DNA of 41,247 bases from an uncultured Prevotella sp. (GTDB lineage Bacteria; Bacteroidota; Bacteroidia; Bacteroidales; Bacteroidaceae), in contig CAMOGW010000005.1 of the NCBI GenBank assembly GCA_946614435.1, positions 87,147 through 128,393 on the forward strand, read 5' to 3'. The position numbers were made by a program, and so were the translations under genes. Below the pieces are notes generated by a model. It ran no database searches. It saw nothing but the letters and a program-made list of their open reading frames with translations, and had not been told where the DNA came from. Shown in pieces: positions 1 through 7,328 of this stretch. The first letter of the stretch is position 1; every line of letters begins with the position of its first letter.

Positions 1-191
1 GCCTTTCGGTCGAAAGCTTGTCTGATGCTCCAGTCATGCGGGAGCGTTACGGCTTGTGAATGTGTGAAATCACTGTCGTTCAGGCAGAAGAGCCAGTTGT
101 CATTGAACAATAGCTTGCGTGGGATGGGGTGGGCGCTTACCGTCAGCACGAGGCCGAACAGCAAACTTGTTAGCATGGAAAATCGTCTCAT
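1..191 (-). CDS. GH2-family glycosidase (beta-galactosidase-like), N-terminal fragment
   Basis: The reverse strand reads from an ATG at 191 to the window edge without a stop (63 codons). It begins with a hydrophobic signal peptide (MRRFSMLTSLLFGLVLTVSA), followed by LLFNDNWLF and then LPHDWSI. The pair (F/I)N(D)xWxF and LPHDWSI is the usual start of the sugar-binding jelly-roll domain of Bacteroidetes GH2 beta-galactosidases and related enzymes. The catalytic TIM barrel lies outside the window, so the substrate cannot be read. A signal peptide without a lipobox suggests a periplasmic enzyme. A TATCTTTGC box at 220-228 on the same strand supports this start. The gene is divergent from the vitamin B6 genes, and the spacer between them holds a 43-bp tandem repeat. 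Confidence 0.8.
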   Translation of the reverse strand, partial: MRRFSMLTSLLFGLVLTVSAHPIPRKLLFNDNWLFCLNDSDFTHSQAVTLPHDWSIRQAFDRK

Positions 192-219
192 AGTCTTATG
201 TCTTTTTTTATTTGGTCTG

Positions 220-228
220 GCAAAGATA
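220..228 (-). promoter_or_regulatory. Bacteroidetes-type -7 box for the GH2 gene
   Basis: The reverse strand reads TATCTTTGC, a perfect match to the Bacteroidetes -7 consensus TAnnTTTGC, 28 nt before the GH2 start codon. No clear TTTG element lies 20 nt upstream. Confidence 0.6.
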
Positions 229-281
229 CGAAATAATACTGAGTATTGTGGAACATCGGGAGAAAAAGTGTAATGAAAATA

Positions 282-410
282 ATCATGTCTTTATACAAAA
301 TGAAGTTCTGTTTGGCAAAAAAATGATCATGACTTTGCACAAAATGAAGTTCTGTTTGGCAAAAAACGATCATGTCTTTGCACAAAATGAAGTTCTGTTT
401 GGCAAAAATG
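282..410. repeat. Three tandem copies of a 43-44 bp repeat
   Basis: Copies start at 282, 326 and 369 (44, 43 and 42 bp). Each carries ATCATG(T/A)CTTT followed by ACAAAATGAAGTTCTGTTTG and an A-rich end. They differ by only a few bases and fill the spacer between the divergent GH2 and regulator promoters. The third copy ends just before the TTTG at 419-422. They could be operator repeats for the neighbouring AraC-type protein, but no binding site is known from the sequence alone. Confidence 0.9.
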
Positions 411-418
411 GAACAGCG

Positions 419-450
419 TTTGGTTGTATCACGGTTTTTTCGTTTCTTTG
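419..450 (+). promoter_or_regulatory. Promoter of the B6 regulator, probably giving a leaderless mRNA
   Basis: TTTG at 419-422 is followed after exactly 20 nt by TTTCTTTG at 443-450. This is the Bacteroidetes -33/-7 spacing, the same as at the trp promoter in this window. Transcription would start about 4-7 nt after the -7 box, only a few bases before the ATG at 459. Confidence 0.45.
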
Positions 451-458
451 CAGCCGAA

Positions 459-1367
459 ATGAAACAAACAGAAACTATACTGACGATAACAGGTTCTGAC
501 GGCACTGGGGGAAGCGGGGTGCAGGCAGATATTCGCACCATTAGTGCGATGGGCGCTCAGGCCGTTTCAGCTGTCACTTGCATCACGGTGCAGAATTCAT
601 TGGGTATTCAGGAGTTCTTCGAATTGCCAGTGGATGTAGTCAAAGGCCAGATTGAAGCTGTGGTGAACGATGTGCAACCGCAGATTATAAAGGTGGGCAT
701 GTTGCGATCGGTAGATATGGTCGATGCCGTAGTGGATATGCTGTTGAAGTATCGGGCCCGTTATGTGATCTGTGACCCAACTGTACGTTCCTCAAAGGGC
801 GAAGAATTGATGTCTGCCGAAGTGATTGCCGCAGTGAAAGAGAAGTTGGAGCCGCTTTGCTCTTATGTCGTGAAGCATGAAGAGAAGTCTGCTCATGGTC
901 GCGGAAATCTTTTTACCTCGGCCATCTGTGTGGGACTCAGCAAAGGCGAAGAACTGGCCGAAGCAGTGGAGCATGCTCGCGACTACCTGCGTAGCATGCC
1001 GTTGCCTGAAGGTGATGGGGCAGGGCGTAGTGGTGAGCTCTATGCAGCTTTCATGGAGAATGTGGAACGCTTCTTCCGTCGTTACAGCGATGTGGCTTTC
1101 TATTCAGAGCAGCTCAATGTGAGCACTCGTTATTTGGCGCAGGTGACACGGCGCATAGCCCATCGCTCACCAAAGTCTATCATTGAGGAACGCATTGTGG
1201 AAGAAGTGACGCGCGAACTGATGCTCACGAACAAGTCGCTCAAAGTGATTGCAGCAGAACTGGGCTTTTCTTCGCAGGCGCATCTCACTCGTTTCTTTCG
1301 GAAACAGAAGAATACGAGCCCGAGTGAGTACAGAAAAGAGAATCAAGTGACTATACAATCTTTGTAA
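459..1367 (+). CDS. Degenerate ThiD/pyridoxal-kinase-like domain fused to AraC-type HTH; candidate vitamin B6 regulator
   Basis: The protein has 302 residues when started at 459. An in-frame ATG at 372 lies inside the repeats and upstream of the promoter, so I rejected it. Residues 1-140 match the N-terminal half of ThiD/PdxK kinases (TITGSDGTGGSGVQADI, then IIKVGML, then VICDPT). The central 60-70 residues of the normal kinase fold are missing, and the sequence jumps to HGRGN (146-150), where active kinases have GTG followed by Cys or Asp. Residues about 205-295 form an AraC-type DNA-binding domain (LKVIAAELGFSSQAHLTRFF, then PSEYR). I infer a ligand-sensing regulator rather than a kinase. 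It lies 89 bp upstream of pdxS in the same direction, so B6 vitamers are the likely ligand; hydroxymethylpyrimidine remains possible. Control of pdxST is inferred from position only. Confidence 0.75.
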   Translation: MKQTETILTITGSDGTGGSGVQADIRTISAMGAQAVSAVTCITVQNSLGIQEFFELPVDVVKGQIEAVVNDVQPQIIKVGMLRSVDMVDAVVDMLLKYRARYVICDPTVRSSKGEELMSAEVIAAVKEKLEPLCSYVVKHEEKSAHGRGNLFTSAICVGLSKGEELAEAVEHARDYLRSMPLPEGDGAGRSGELYAAFMENVERFFRRYSDVAFYSEQLNVSTRYLAQVTRRIAHRSPKSIIEERIVEEVTRELMLTNKSLKVIAAELGFSSQAHLTRFFRKQKNTSPSEYRKENQVTIQSL

Positions 1368-1388
1368 AAAAGAAATCATTGTGCAAGA

Positions 1389-1396
1389 TAATTTTG
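1389..1396 (+). promoter_or_regulatory. Possible -7 box upstream of pdxS
   Basis: TAATTTTG fits TAnnTTTG and lies 60 nt before the pdxS start. A TTTG at 1361-1364 is 24 nt upstream of it, a little wide. If used, it lets pdxST be transcribed separately from the regulator. Confidence 0.35.
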
Positions 1397-1456
1397 TATG
1401 GTTACTTAATATAAATGGATTTAGAACAGGAAAATTAATCAATCAACACAAAAACG

Positions 1457-2341
1457 ATGATGAATAAGAACAATGAACGACAGAATTTGAACCGTCAGTT
1501 AGCTCAAATGCTGAAAGGCGGCGTGATTATGGATGTGACCACTCCTGAGCAAGCTCGGATTGCTGAGGAGGCTGGGGCTTGTGCCGTGATGGCCTTGGAA
1601 CGCATACCAGCTGACATTCGTGCAGCTGGAGGCGTGAGCCGTATGAGCGATCCGAAGATGATTCGCGGCATTCAAGATGCAGTCAGCATTCCCGTGATGG
1701 CAAAGTGCCGTATAGGCCATATTGCCGAGGCGCAGATTTTGCAAGCCATTGAGATCGACTACATTGACGAGAGTGAGGTGCTTTCTCCTGCCGACGATGT
1801 CTATCACATTGACAAGACTCGCTTCGATGTTCCTTTCGTCTGTGGGGCGAAAGACTTGGGCGAGGCACTTCGCCGTATCAGCGAAGGTGCGACGATGATA
1901 CGCACGAAGGGCGAACCTGGCACTGGCGATGTGGTGCAGGCAGTCCGCCATATTCGGCTGATGCAATCGGAAATCAGACGATTGACCAACATGAGCGAGG
2001 ATGAACTCTATGAAGCAGCTAAACATTTGAGGGCTCCTTACGAGCTGGTGCGCTATGTGCATGACAATGGACGACTGCCAGTAGTGAACTTTGCTGCAGG
2101 GGGCGTCGCAACGCCAGCCGATGCGGCGCTGATGATGCAGTTGGGTGCAGAAGGCGTGTTCGTGGGCAGTGGCATTTTCAAGAGTGGCAATCCGAGCAAG
2201 CGTGCTGCTGCCATCGTGCAGGCCGTGACCAACTATCAGGATGCAAAACTGTTGGCAGCTTTGTCAGAAGACCTGGGAGAGGCCATGGTGGGCATCAACG
2301 AACAGGAGATAGAACTGCTCATGGCCGAACGAGGCAAGTGA
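1457..2341 (+). CDS. pdxS: Pyridoxal 5'-phosphate synthase lyase subunit PdxS
   Basis: This is the synthase subunit of the DXP-independent PLP pathway. It joins ribose 5-phosphate, glyceraldehyde 3-phosphate and ammonia into PLP in the cytoplasm. The protein has 294 residues, the normal family length. The Asp and two Lys of the active site are in place: D26 in GGVIMDV, K83 in [10 protein letters not shown] and K151 in RTKGEPGTG. The first two codons are both ATG (1457 and 1460), so the start could be one codon later. pdxT follows after 25 nt, and the glutaminase/synthase pair is expected to form the usual dodecamer-based complex. The upstream neighbour is a pseudo-kinase/AraC protein that may control it. 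Confidence 0.97.
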   Translation: MMNKNNERQNLNRQLAQMLKGGVIMDVTTPEQARIAEEAGACAVMALERIPADIRAAGGVSRMSDPKMIRGIQDAVSIPVMAKCRIGHIAEAQILQAIEIDYIDESEVLSPADDVYHIDKTRFDVPFVCGAKDLGEALRRISEGATMIRTKGEPGTGDVVQAVRHIRLMQSEIRRLTNMSEDELYEAAKHLRAPYELVRYVHDNGRLPVVNFAAGGVATPADAALMMQLGAEGVFVGSGIFKSGNPSKRAAAIVQAVTNYQDAKLLAALSEDLGEAMVGINEQEIELLMAERGK

Positions 2342-2366
2342 AACGCTCAAAAAGAAGATAAACAGC

Positions 2367-2963
2367 ATGAGAATTGGAGTATTGGCTCTTCAGGGGGCAT
2401 TCGTAGAGCATCGGCAGATGCTGCGGCAACTGGGGGTGGAGACGTTCGAAGTCAGACAGTTGCGCGACTGGATGCTGATGGAACCTCAATATGGTGGCAG
2501 CGGCGACGGAATGGGACTCATCTTGCCTGGCGGTGAGAGTACGGTGCAGTTGCGATTGTTGCGTGACCTTCAACTCTTTGATCCCTTGCGACAGGCCATT
2601 CTCAACGGTCTGCCAATGTTCGGAACATGCGCAGGTATGATTCTGCTTTCTGAAGGACGGCTCGGCACGATGAAGATTCGTGTACGGCGCAATGCCTACG
2701 GGCGGCAATTAGGAAGTTTCCATGCCGAGGCACCTGTTGAAGGAGTGGGTGAAGACATTCCCATGACATTCATTCGTGCACCTTACATTGAGGAGATTCT
2801 GCAAGATAGTGACAAAGAAAACTGTCATCCCTTGGCTACGCTTCACGGTCGTATCGTGGCAGCGGAGCAGGGACGACAGTTGGTCACATCTTTTCATCCT
2901 GAACTAGATGGCGACACGCGCATGCATGCCCACTTCATTCAGGACTTAGTCTTGTTGCGATAG
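2367..2963 (+). CDS. pdxT: Pyridoxal 5'-phosphate synthase glutaminase subunit PdxT
   Basis: This class I glutamine amidotransferase hydrolyses glutamine and passes ammonia to PdxS. It has 198 residues, normal length. The family motifs are intact: VLALQGAF at the N-terminus, LILPGGEST near residue 55, the nucleophile C88 in MFGTCAGM, and the His/Glu pair H177/E179 in SFHPELDGD. The residues between RQLRDWM and LILPGGEST are Gly-rich (QYGGSGDGMG) and slightly longer than in many homologues. It is the last gene of the B6 block. I saw no clear terminator before the convergent genes. A tiny minus-strand ORF overlaps its last 25 nt. Confidence 0.96.
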   Translation: MRIGVLALQGAFVEHRQMLRQLGVETFEVRQLRDWMLMEPQYGGSGDGMGLILPGGESTVQLRLLRDLQLFDPLRQAILNGLPMFGTCAGMILLSEGRLGTMKIRVRRNAYGRQLGSFHAEAPVEGVGEDIPMTFIRAPYIEEILQDSDKENCHPLATLHGRIVAAEQGRQLVTSFHPELDGDTRMHAHFIQDLVLLR

Positions 2964-3025
2964 ATGATGATGCCGGCAATCACAAGAATGATGACAGCCG
3001 TGATTTCAAGCCATTGATTCTGCAT
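2939..3025 (-). CDS. Possible 28-residue single-pass membrane peptide
   Basis: From an ATG at 3025 the reverse strand encodes 28 residues: MQNQWLEI, a hydrophobic run (TAVIILVIAGIIIYR), then the basic end NKTKS. A Trp-Glu start, one membrane segment and a lysine-rich tail are common in real small membrane proteins, including FeoB-associated peptides, but the Cys-rich tail of that family is absent. It overlaps the 3' end of pdxT. The 41-bp repeats lie just upstream. No promoter or strong ribosome binding site is visible, so it may be chance. Confidence 0.3.
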   Translation of the reverse strand: MQNQWLEITAVIILVIAGIIIYRNKTKS

Positions 3026-3044
3026 GATATTCTTTGTTTTATTG

Positions 3045-3160
3045 TGTGAATAGTCTCTTTGTTGGATGGAATCCGTCTTTTAATATGTGAATAGCCTCTT
3101 TGTCGGGCGGAATCCGTCTTTTAATATGTGAATAGCCTCTTTGTCGGGCGGAATCCGTCG
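3045..3160. repeat. Three tandem copies of a 41-bp repeat
   Basis: Copies start at 3045, 3086 and 3127, exactly 41 bp apart. Each runs TGTGAATAG(T/C)CTCTTTG, then a GG(C/A)GGAATCCGTC-like segment, then TTTTAATA. The third copy ends next to the PL1 stop codon. The array separates the convergent pdxT and PL1 genes. It does not form an obvious terminator hairpin. Confidence 0.88.
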
Positions 3161-3162
3161 GT

Positions 3163-4833
3163 TCACTCTTTCAGGAATTTGCGATGATTCTGAATATACA
3201 CTCCCTTACGTGGCTGCGTCTTTAGCAGCTGACCGTTAAGGGAGTGTATCGTAGGGTGGGGAGCAGACGGATTCGGTGTGACAGGTGAGATGCCACTGGT
3301 TGTGTATTCCTGCTGTCCGTCGAGCATGATGCCGCCAGCATTTTGCGAAGCGGTGATGTCGGCTACGAGAGAGTTCATATAAACTTCGAGATTGGTATAG
3401 CCATTGCCTGAGTCGCATGCTCCGTCGGCCTTGTCGTTCGGGTTCAGTCCGTTGGCGTTCTCCCATTCGTCGGGCATGCCGTCCTGGTCGGTGTCAGTAG
3501 GGCAGGGGTCACTGTTCAACACAGGCCAGGGCTGCCAGTCGGCAGGAGCATCGGCAGGTCGGTTGTCCTCCTGCGAGTCTATGATGCCAGGATTGTCGCC
3601 ATTGGCTTTGCCCGTGAACGAAGCCACTCCTTGCCGTGTGTCGCTCACCATCAGTTGGTCCACCCAGTCGCGGTGGAGCGAGGCACCGGCATAGTTGAGC
3701 ACTCGTTCGTATGCCTGTTCGGCTGAATGGGTGGTCACTTGATGGAACACAACGGGCTGACTGAGTCGCATCGTGTCCTTTGTCAGCTGCGTGTAGGTGC
3801 CGTCGTTGCCGTTGGCATCAATCTGATTGTATATGCCATAGGTCCAGTTGTCGAGTGTCACGTTGCTGTGTTTTGAGTTCACGTTGCCGTTGACGTAGAA
3901 CTTTCCCCACACGTGCCACATCACGTCCCATTGGTTGGGCGATGCGGTTCCGTGCTTGGTATATTCCGTTGTGCGGATATTGATGCTGGCTATGCGCTGC
4001 TGAATGGTAGTACTACGTTTGGCCGTGCCAGGTCCTGGCTTATAGTAATTGTTCACGATGTTCACGTTCATGCCCTCGCCGCCATAGCACCCGTTGCCAC
4101 ACCAGTTGTAGAACACGTTGTTGCGCAGGTCCATCTGTTCTCGGGTCTGTGTGCTTGGGCGCGGTCCCAGTCGTGGCACACGCGAGTCGTGGTGAGCCAT
4201 CAGATTGTGATGATAGCTGGCTCCGGCTCCGCCCCAGTTGCCCCCGTAGCCGTGATTGCCTTTCGAGTGGCCTGAGGCTCGCAGGCTTTGTGAGGCGATG
4301 CACCACTGAACGGTGAGATTCTCCATGCCATAGACCGACAGGCATTCGTCGATGCTCCAGCTCACGGAGCAGTGGTCTATGATGATGTTCTTCTTGTCCA
4401 TGCCGCCCAGTCCGTCGCCTTCGTGGGCAGTGTTGTTGGTCTTGAGTGCTTCGTTGCCCAATCTGAATCGCAGATAGCGGATGACGACGTTGTTGGCTGC
4501 CACTATGAAGGGGTAGTCAGCAATGCAGATGCCGTCGCCAGGAGCCGTCTGGCCAGCAATGGTGACGTTGTCTTTGTTCAGTCTCAGTTCCGATTTCAGG
4601 CGGATGGTGCCGCTCACATCGAATACGATGGTTCTCACCTTGCTCTGTGTGCAGGCATAGCGGAAGGTTCCCTTCTGAGTTCCGTCTTCCAGCGTGGTGA
4701 CGTGAATCACCTCGCCGCCGCGTCCGCCAGTGGCGTACATGCCGAAGCCTTCAGCACCGGGGAAGGCAGGTAGCTGATCGTTAGCATGGAGGGTGAGCGC
4801 CAGTGCTAATAGGGGGAGTAGTAGTGGTTTCAT
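3163..4833 (-). CDS. Secreted pectate lyase, PL1 family, with calcium-type repeat and C-terminal sorting-like tail
   Basis: This enzyme should cleave de-esterified homogalacturonan by beta-elimination. The 556-residue protein starts with a signal peptide (MKPLLLPLLALALTLHA), then LPAFPGAEGFGMYATGGRGG, the standard start of Bacteroidetes PL1 lyases. The beta-helix signatures are IIIDHCSVSWSIDE near residue 153 and HHNL...SRVPRLG near 205-220, which includes the conserved arginine. Near 445-470 a DTDQDGMPDEWE-NGLNP calcium-type repeat follows the catalytic domain. The last residues (LNGQLLK...GVYIQNHRKFLKE) resemble the C-terminal tail shared by five other secreted proteins here. Its ATG overlaps the stop of the upstream four-helix gene (ATGA), so the two are probably translationally coupled. 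Confidence 0.92.
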   Translation of the reverse strand: MKPLLLPLLALALTLHANDQLPAFPGAEGFGMYATGGRGGEVIHVTTLEDGTQKGTFRYACTQSKVRTIVFDVSGTIRLKSELRLNKDNVTIAGQTAPGDGICIADYPFIVAANNVVIRYLRFRLGNEALKTNNTAHEGDGLGGMDKKNIIIDHCSVSWSIDECLSVYGMENLTVQWCIASQSLRASGHSKGNHGYGGNWGGAGASYHHNLMAHHDSRVPRLGPRPSTQTREQMDLRNNVFYNWCGNGCYGGEGMNVNIVNNYYKPGPGTAKRSTTIQQRIASINIRTTEYTKHGTASPNQWDVMWHVWGKFYVNGNVNSKHSNVTLDNWTYGIYNQIDANGNDGTYTQLTKDTMRLSQPVVFHQVTTHSAEQAYERVLNYAGASLHRDWVDQLMVSDTRQGVASFTGKANGDNPGIIDSQEDNRPADAPADWQPWPVLNSDPCPTDTDQDGMPDEWENANGLNPNDKADGACDSGNGYTNLEVYMNSLVADITASQNAGGIMLDGQQEYTTSGISPVTPNPSAPHPTIHSLNGQLLKTQPRKGVYIQNHRKFLKE

Positions 4834-5537
4834 TGCTTGTTATTTGTGGGTGGTGTGGGTGGTGTGGGCGGTGTGGGTGGTGTGGGCGGTGTGGGTGGTG
4901 TGGGTGATGTGGGTGGAGTGGGTATTTGCCCACTACGCCCACTATACCCACTATACCCACTATACCCACCATTCCCACTATTCCTTTTTTGCCATTCTTT
5001 CCTGGCTTGATACATTTGTTCCTTGATGCCGCCTTTCTGCTTGAAGTCACGTTTCAGCCATTCGATGAGACCTACTATCAGGACATCACACTGGTGAATC
5101 AGCGTGATGGCGATATTCGCAATCGTCTCATCACTGCGCTGCTGAATCTTCTCCCTGTAGATAGCAGAGTCAAGATGATTCCTGCAGAATGCAGCCGTCT
5201 GTATATATCGGGAGTCCTTCGGCCCCCAGTGCTCAAGGTTCCTTACACGTAAGTAGTCTTCATAGTCAAGCAAAAGCTCATGGAGGGAAGCACGATTGAC
5301 ATTCGTCAGTTTCAACTCCATTTCTTTCGATGTGACACCGTCGATGTTGCCTTCTGCAAGGTTTTGCTTTCCAGAACGTGCCGCTTGTATCATCTGGTCA
5401 ATCGTTCTGTCGCCAATGTTTAGAAATTTGTGTGCAAAGTAGAATGTTATGTCATAAATGCATTCTGCTTTCTGAAAGCATTTCAGCGTGCGGTAGGTGC
5501 GCTCTTGATTGATGAAAGAAGAATCTTTCTCATTCAT
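4830..5537 (-). CDS. Four helix bundle protein with low-complexity repeat tail
   Basis: The 235-residue protein begins with a helical region (about residues 1-130) typical of the four-helix-bundle family related to 23S rRNA intervening-sequence proteins (S23/TIGR02436-like; motif SGKQNLAEG). A second helical stretch (about 130-185, ending EWQKRNSG) fits the 'four helix bundle suffix' group. The function is unknown. The C-terminal 45 residues are repetitive, first (G-Y-S) triplets, then a long Pro-Pro-Thr run. Both are encoded by 9-bp DNA repeats whose length could change without altering the frame. The gene has its own TATCTTTGC promoter and overlaps the start of the PL1 gene by 4 nt, although it has no evident link to pectin. 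Confidence 0.75.
   Translation of the reverse strand: MNEKDSSFINQERTYRTLKCFQKAECIYDITFYFAHKFLNIGDRTIDQMIQAARSGKQNLAEGNIDGVTSKEMELKLTNVNRASLHELLLDYEDYLRVRNLEHWGPKDSRYIQTAAFCRNHLDSAIYREKIQQRSDETIANIAITLIHQCDVLIVGLIEWLKRDFKQKGGIKEQMYQARKEWQKRNSGNGGYSGYSGYSGRSGQIPTPPTSPTPPTPPTPPTPPTPPTPPTNNKQ
4846..4982. repeat. Two opposed 9-bp repeat tracts inside the four-helix gene
   Basis: On the plus strand, 4846-4922 is a G-rich tract of about eight units of GTGGGTGGT/GTGGGCGGT. After a short TTTG turn, 4929-4982 is a C-rich tract of six 9-bp units (CCCACTATA and variants). GTGGG beside the turn is complementary to CCCAC after it, so the centre can fold into a hairpin around 4910-4942. Both tracts are coding (Pro-Pro-Thr and Gly-Tyr-Ser). 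Confidence 0.9.
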
Positions 5538-5574
5538 GTTTTCACATCTTTGGTTATTTATTCATATCTGAATT

Positions 5575-5583
5575 GCAAAGATA
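5575..5583 (-). promoter_or_regulatory. Promoter -7 box for the four-helix / PL1 pair
   Basis: The reverse strand reads TATCTTTGC, 37 nt before the start codon at 5537. CTTG lies at 5604-5607, exactly 20 nt upstream, in the place of the -33 element. Confidence 0.6.
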
Positions 5584-5628
5584 AAGGATTTTTCCGAGAT
5601 GGACAAGTACTTATATGGGTTTTACTTG

Positions 5629-5659
5629 AAAAAGGCACATAACCCGAAGATTATGTGCC
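5629..5659 (-). terminator. Rho-independent terminator of the susC-susD-lipoprotein operon
   Basis: Inverted repeat GGCACATAA (5634-5642) / TTATGTGCC (5651-5659), a perfect 9-bp stem, followed on the minus strand by TTTTT. It lies 36 nt past the stop of the lipoprotein gene at 5695. Confidence 0.8.
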
Positions 5660-5694
5660 TCTGAATAGAACTATTTAGTTCTTAGCCAGTAAGT

Positions 5695-7299
5695 TTATTT
5701 GTTCCAGCGTGGATCACCTGCACCGTAATACTTGATGTCTTCATTAGTAACAGTAAAGTTGCCATTGGTTGCATCAGCAAATCCGGGATCAGCAATCTTG
5801 CCATCGGTGTCGAACCATTTTACTGTCTGTGTGTTTTCAGCTGCCAGTGAAAGAAGGTTTTCTGTCTGCCAATAATAGTTGCCAGAGAGAGTTGGAGCCT
5901 GGTCTGTTGCACTGTTGTTTGTAAAGCCTCGGTTGTTATTGAATCCAACAACCAGGTTGTTGGTAAATGTAATAGTGTTGCTGACAAAACGGATATAGAA
6001 TATCATGCGGTTGGCTGCAGCATTTCCAATATTGTAGAATGTGTTGTGGTCCACAATAATATTAGTTGTCAGACCTTTTTCTGCAAAGGTGTTGCTTTGT
6101 CCAGCACCATCGAATCGGAAGACATCACGGTCGGCACAGCTATTATAGAGCGTGCTATTAGTAAGACTGAATGTTCCGATGTAGCCAAGTCGGTTGTCAA
6201 TGAAGTCGCCACCTGTGCAGACAATGTCGTGGATAAGGCAATTGTTGAAAGAAACAGTAGAAATCTTAGCAGCCACATTCAAATAGAACAAGCCCTTAAC
6301 ACTTCCGAAGATTTCACAATCCTTGATATTTACATGGTCGTATTCACCTTCTCCAACTACATTGATAGCTTGTCCGCCGTCAGTCTTAGAACAATCGATG
6401 ATAACCTGGTTGAGTTCGAGTGATGCTTCGTTCTCGATAGTGATACGTCCCTTGATGGTAGCACGATCCTTTGACCTCGCGCTACGGATTGTAAGGCTCT
6501 TGGTAATCTTGAGTGAGCCGTTCTCGTATGCAGCTTCCTCGCTAGCAGCAATAGCATAGGTGCCAGGCATCAGAGCCAGTACGTCACCATCATTGGCAGC
6601 AGCAATCACATCGGCAAGAGTCTGGTCGGCTTCAACTTTCGTTGCACCACCCAAATCAAGCGGAGTAGTGAAAGTGATGGTTCCGCGTGTTTTTGTTCCG
6701 CGAGTCATCACAGCCTTATACTCAGTGTCATTGGTCAGTCCGGTAATGGTAACTGCACCATCTGCAATCTCGCTGGCTGTCAGATCGTGACGAATGTTAC
6801 CGGGAGTGACTGTGATGTAGTCGGCTTCCTCGCCAGCAGGCCAGCGTAGGGTAACACTTGTGTAGTTAAGATCTGTCTCTGCGACTTCTTTGAATATCTG
6901 CTCACGACCGGTTTCAACCGAAATGTTAGACCATTTTGAAGCGCGGCTATCGTCGCCAGCTGTAATAGCTTGAATACGAATGCTGTACCACTCCTCACCT
7001 TCAAGGCCAGTCAAGAGATAGGGAAGTTGGTCGTTCGTGATTTGAACTGTCTTTATAGGTGTTCCTTCAAACTGCATGTTGCCTTTGAAGACCTCTATAT
7101 TGTAGGCCGTAGCACCTTCAACCTTAGCCCAGTTCATGCGAATCTGAGTTTGGTTGACCACACGAGCCTCTATGTTGACGGGCGAGAAATTGCGACTGTA
7201 TGTATTGCTCTTTATCTCGTCGGCGGGTTCGCTACATGCTGCAAATGACAGGGTTAACAGTCCTGCAAGCATGCCTTTTATAAATATTCTCTTATTCAT
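5695..7299 (-). CDS. Surface lipoprotein with FnIII-like domains and a C-terminal beta-helix (DUF4957/DUF5123-like)
   Basis: This 534-residue protein has a lipoprotein signal (lipobox LSFAAC, Cys22). Two fibronectin-III-like modules follow (about 40-130 and 135-215). Next is a segment starting with TLADVIAAANDGDVLALMPGTYAI near 225-245, the usual opening of a right-handed parallel beta-helix, which continues with repeated strands (LTIRS, INVVGEGEYDHVNIKDCEIFG, FNNCLIHDI, LTNSTLYNSC) to the end near FTNNLVVGFNNN. This architecture is common downstream of SusC/SusD in pectin loci, where such lipoproteins act as surface glycan-binding proteins. I see no polysaccharide lyase catalytic motif, so binding rather than cleavage is the better guess. 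It is the last gene of the operon, 29 nt after susD. Confidence 0.78.
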   Translation of the reverse strand: MNKRIFIKGMLAGLLTLSFAACSEPADEIKSNTYSRNFSPVNIEARVVNQTQIRMNWAKVEGATAYNIEVFKGNMQFEGTPIKTVQITNDQLPYLLTGLEGEEWYSIRIQAITAGDDSRASKWSNISVETGREQIFKEVAETDLNYTSVTLRWPAGEEADYITVTPGNIRHDLTASEIADGAVTITGLTNDTEYKAVMTRGTKTRGTITFTTPLDLGGATKVEADQTLADVIAAANDGDVLALMPGTYAIAASEEAAYENGSLKITKSLTIRSARSKDRATIKGRITIENEASLELNQVIIDCSKTDGGQAINVVGEGEYDHVNIKDCEIFGSVKGLFYLNVAAKISTVSFNNCLIHDIVCTGGDFIDNRLGYIGTFSLTNSTLYNSCADRDVFRFDGAGQSNTFAEKGLTTNIIVDHNTFYNIGNAAANRMIFYIRFVSNTITFTNNLVVGFNNNRGFTNNSATDQAPTLSGNYYWQTENLLSLAAENTQTVKWFDTDGKIADPGFADATNGNFTVTNEDIKYYGAGDPRWNK

Positions 7300-7328
7300 A
7301 GCGTAAATTACTACTTTTTTGTTGATGA

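Noticed and set aside
372..458. Upstream ATG for the B6 regulator
   Set aside because: It lies in the 43-bp repeat and upstream of the promoter. The conserved domain starts at 459.
1368..1456. Riboswitch upstream of pdxS
   Set aside because: The 89-nt region is AT-rich, with no stable stem and no resemblance to the TPP or other known riboswitch cores that I can recognise.
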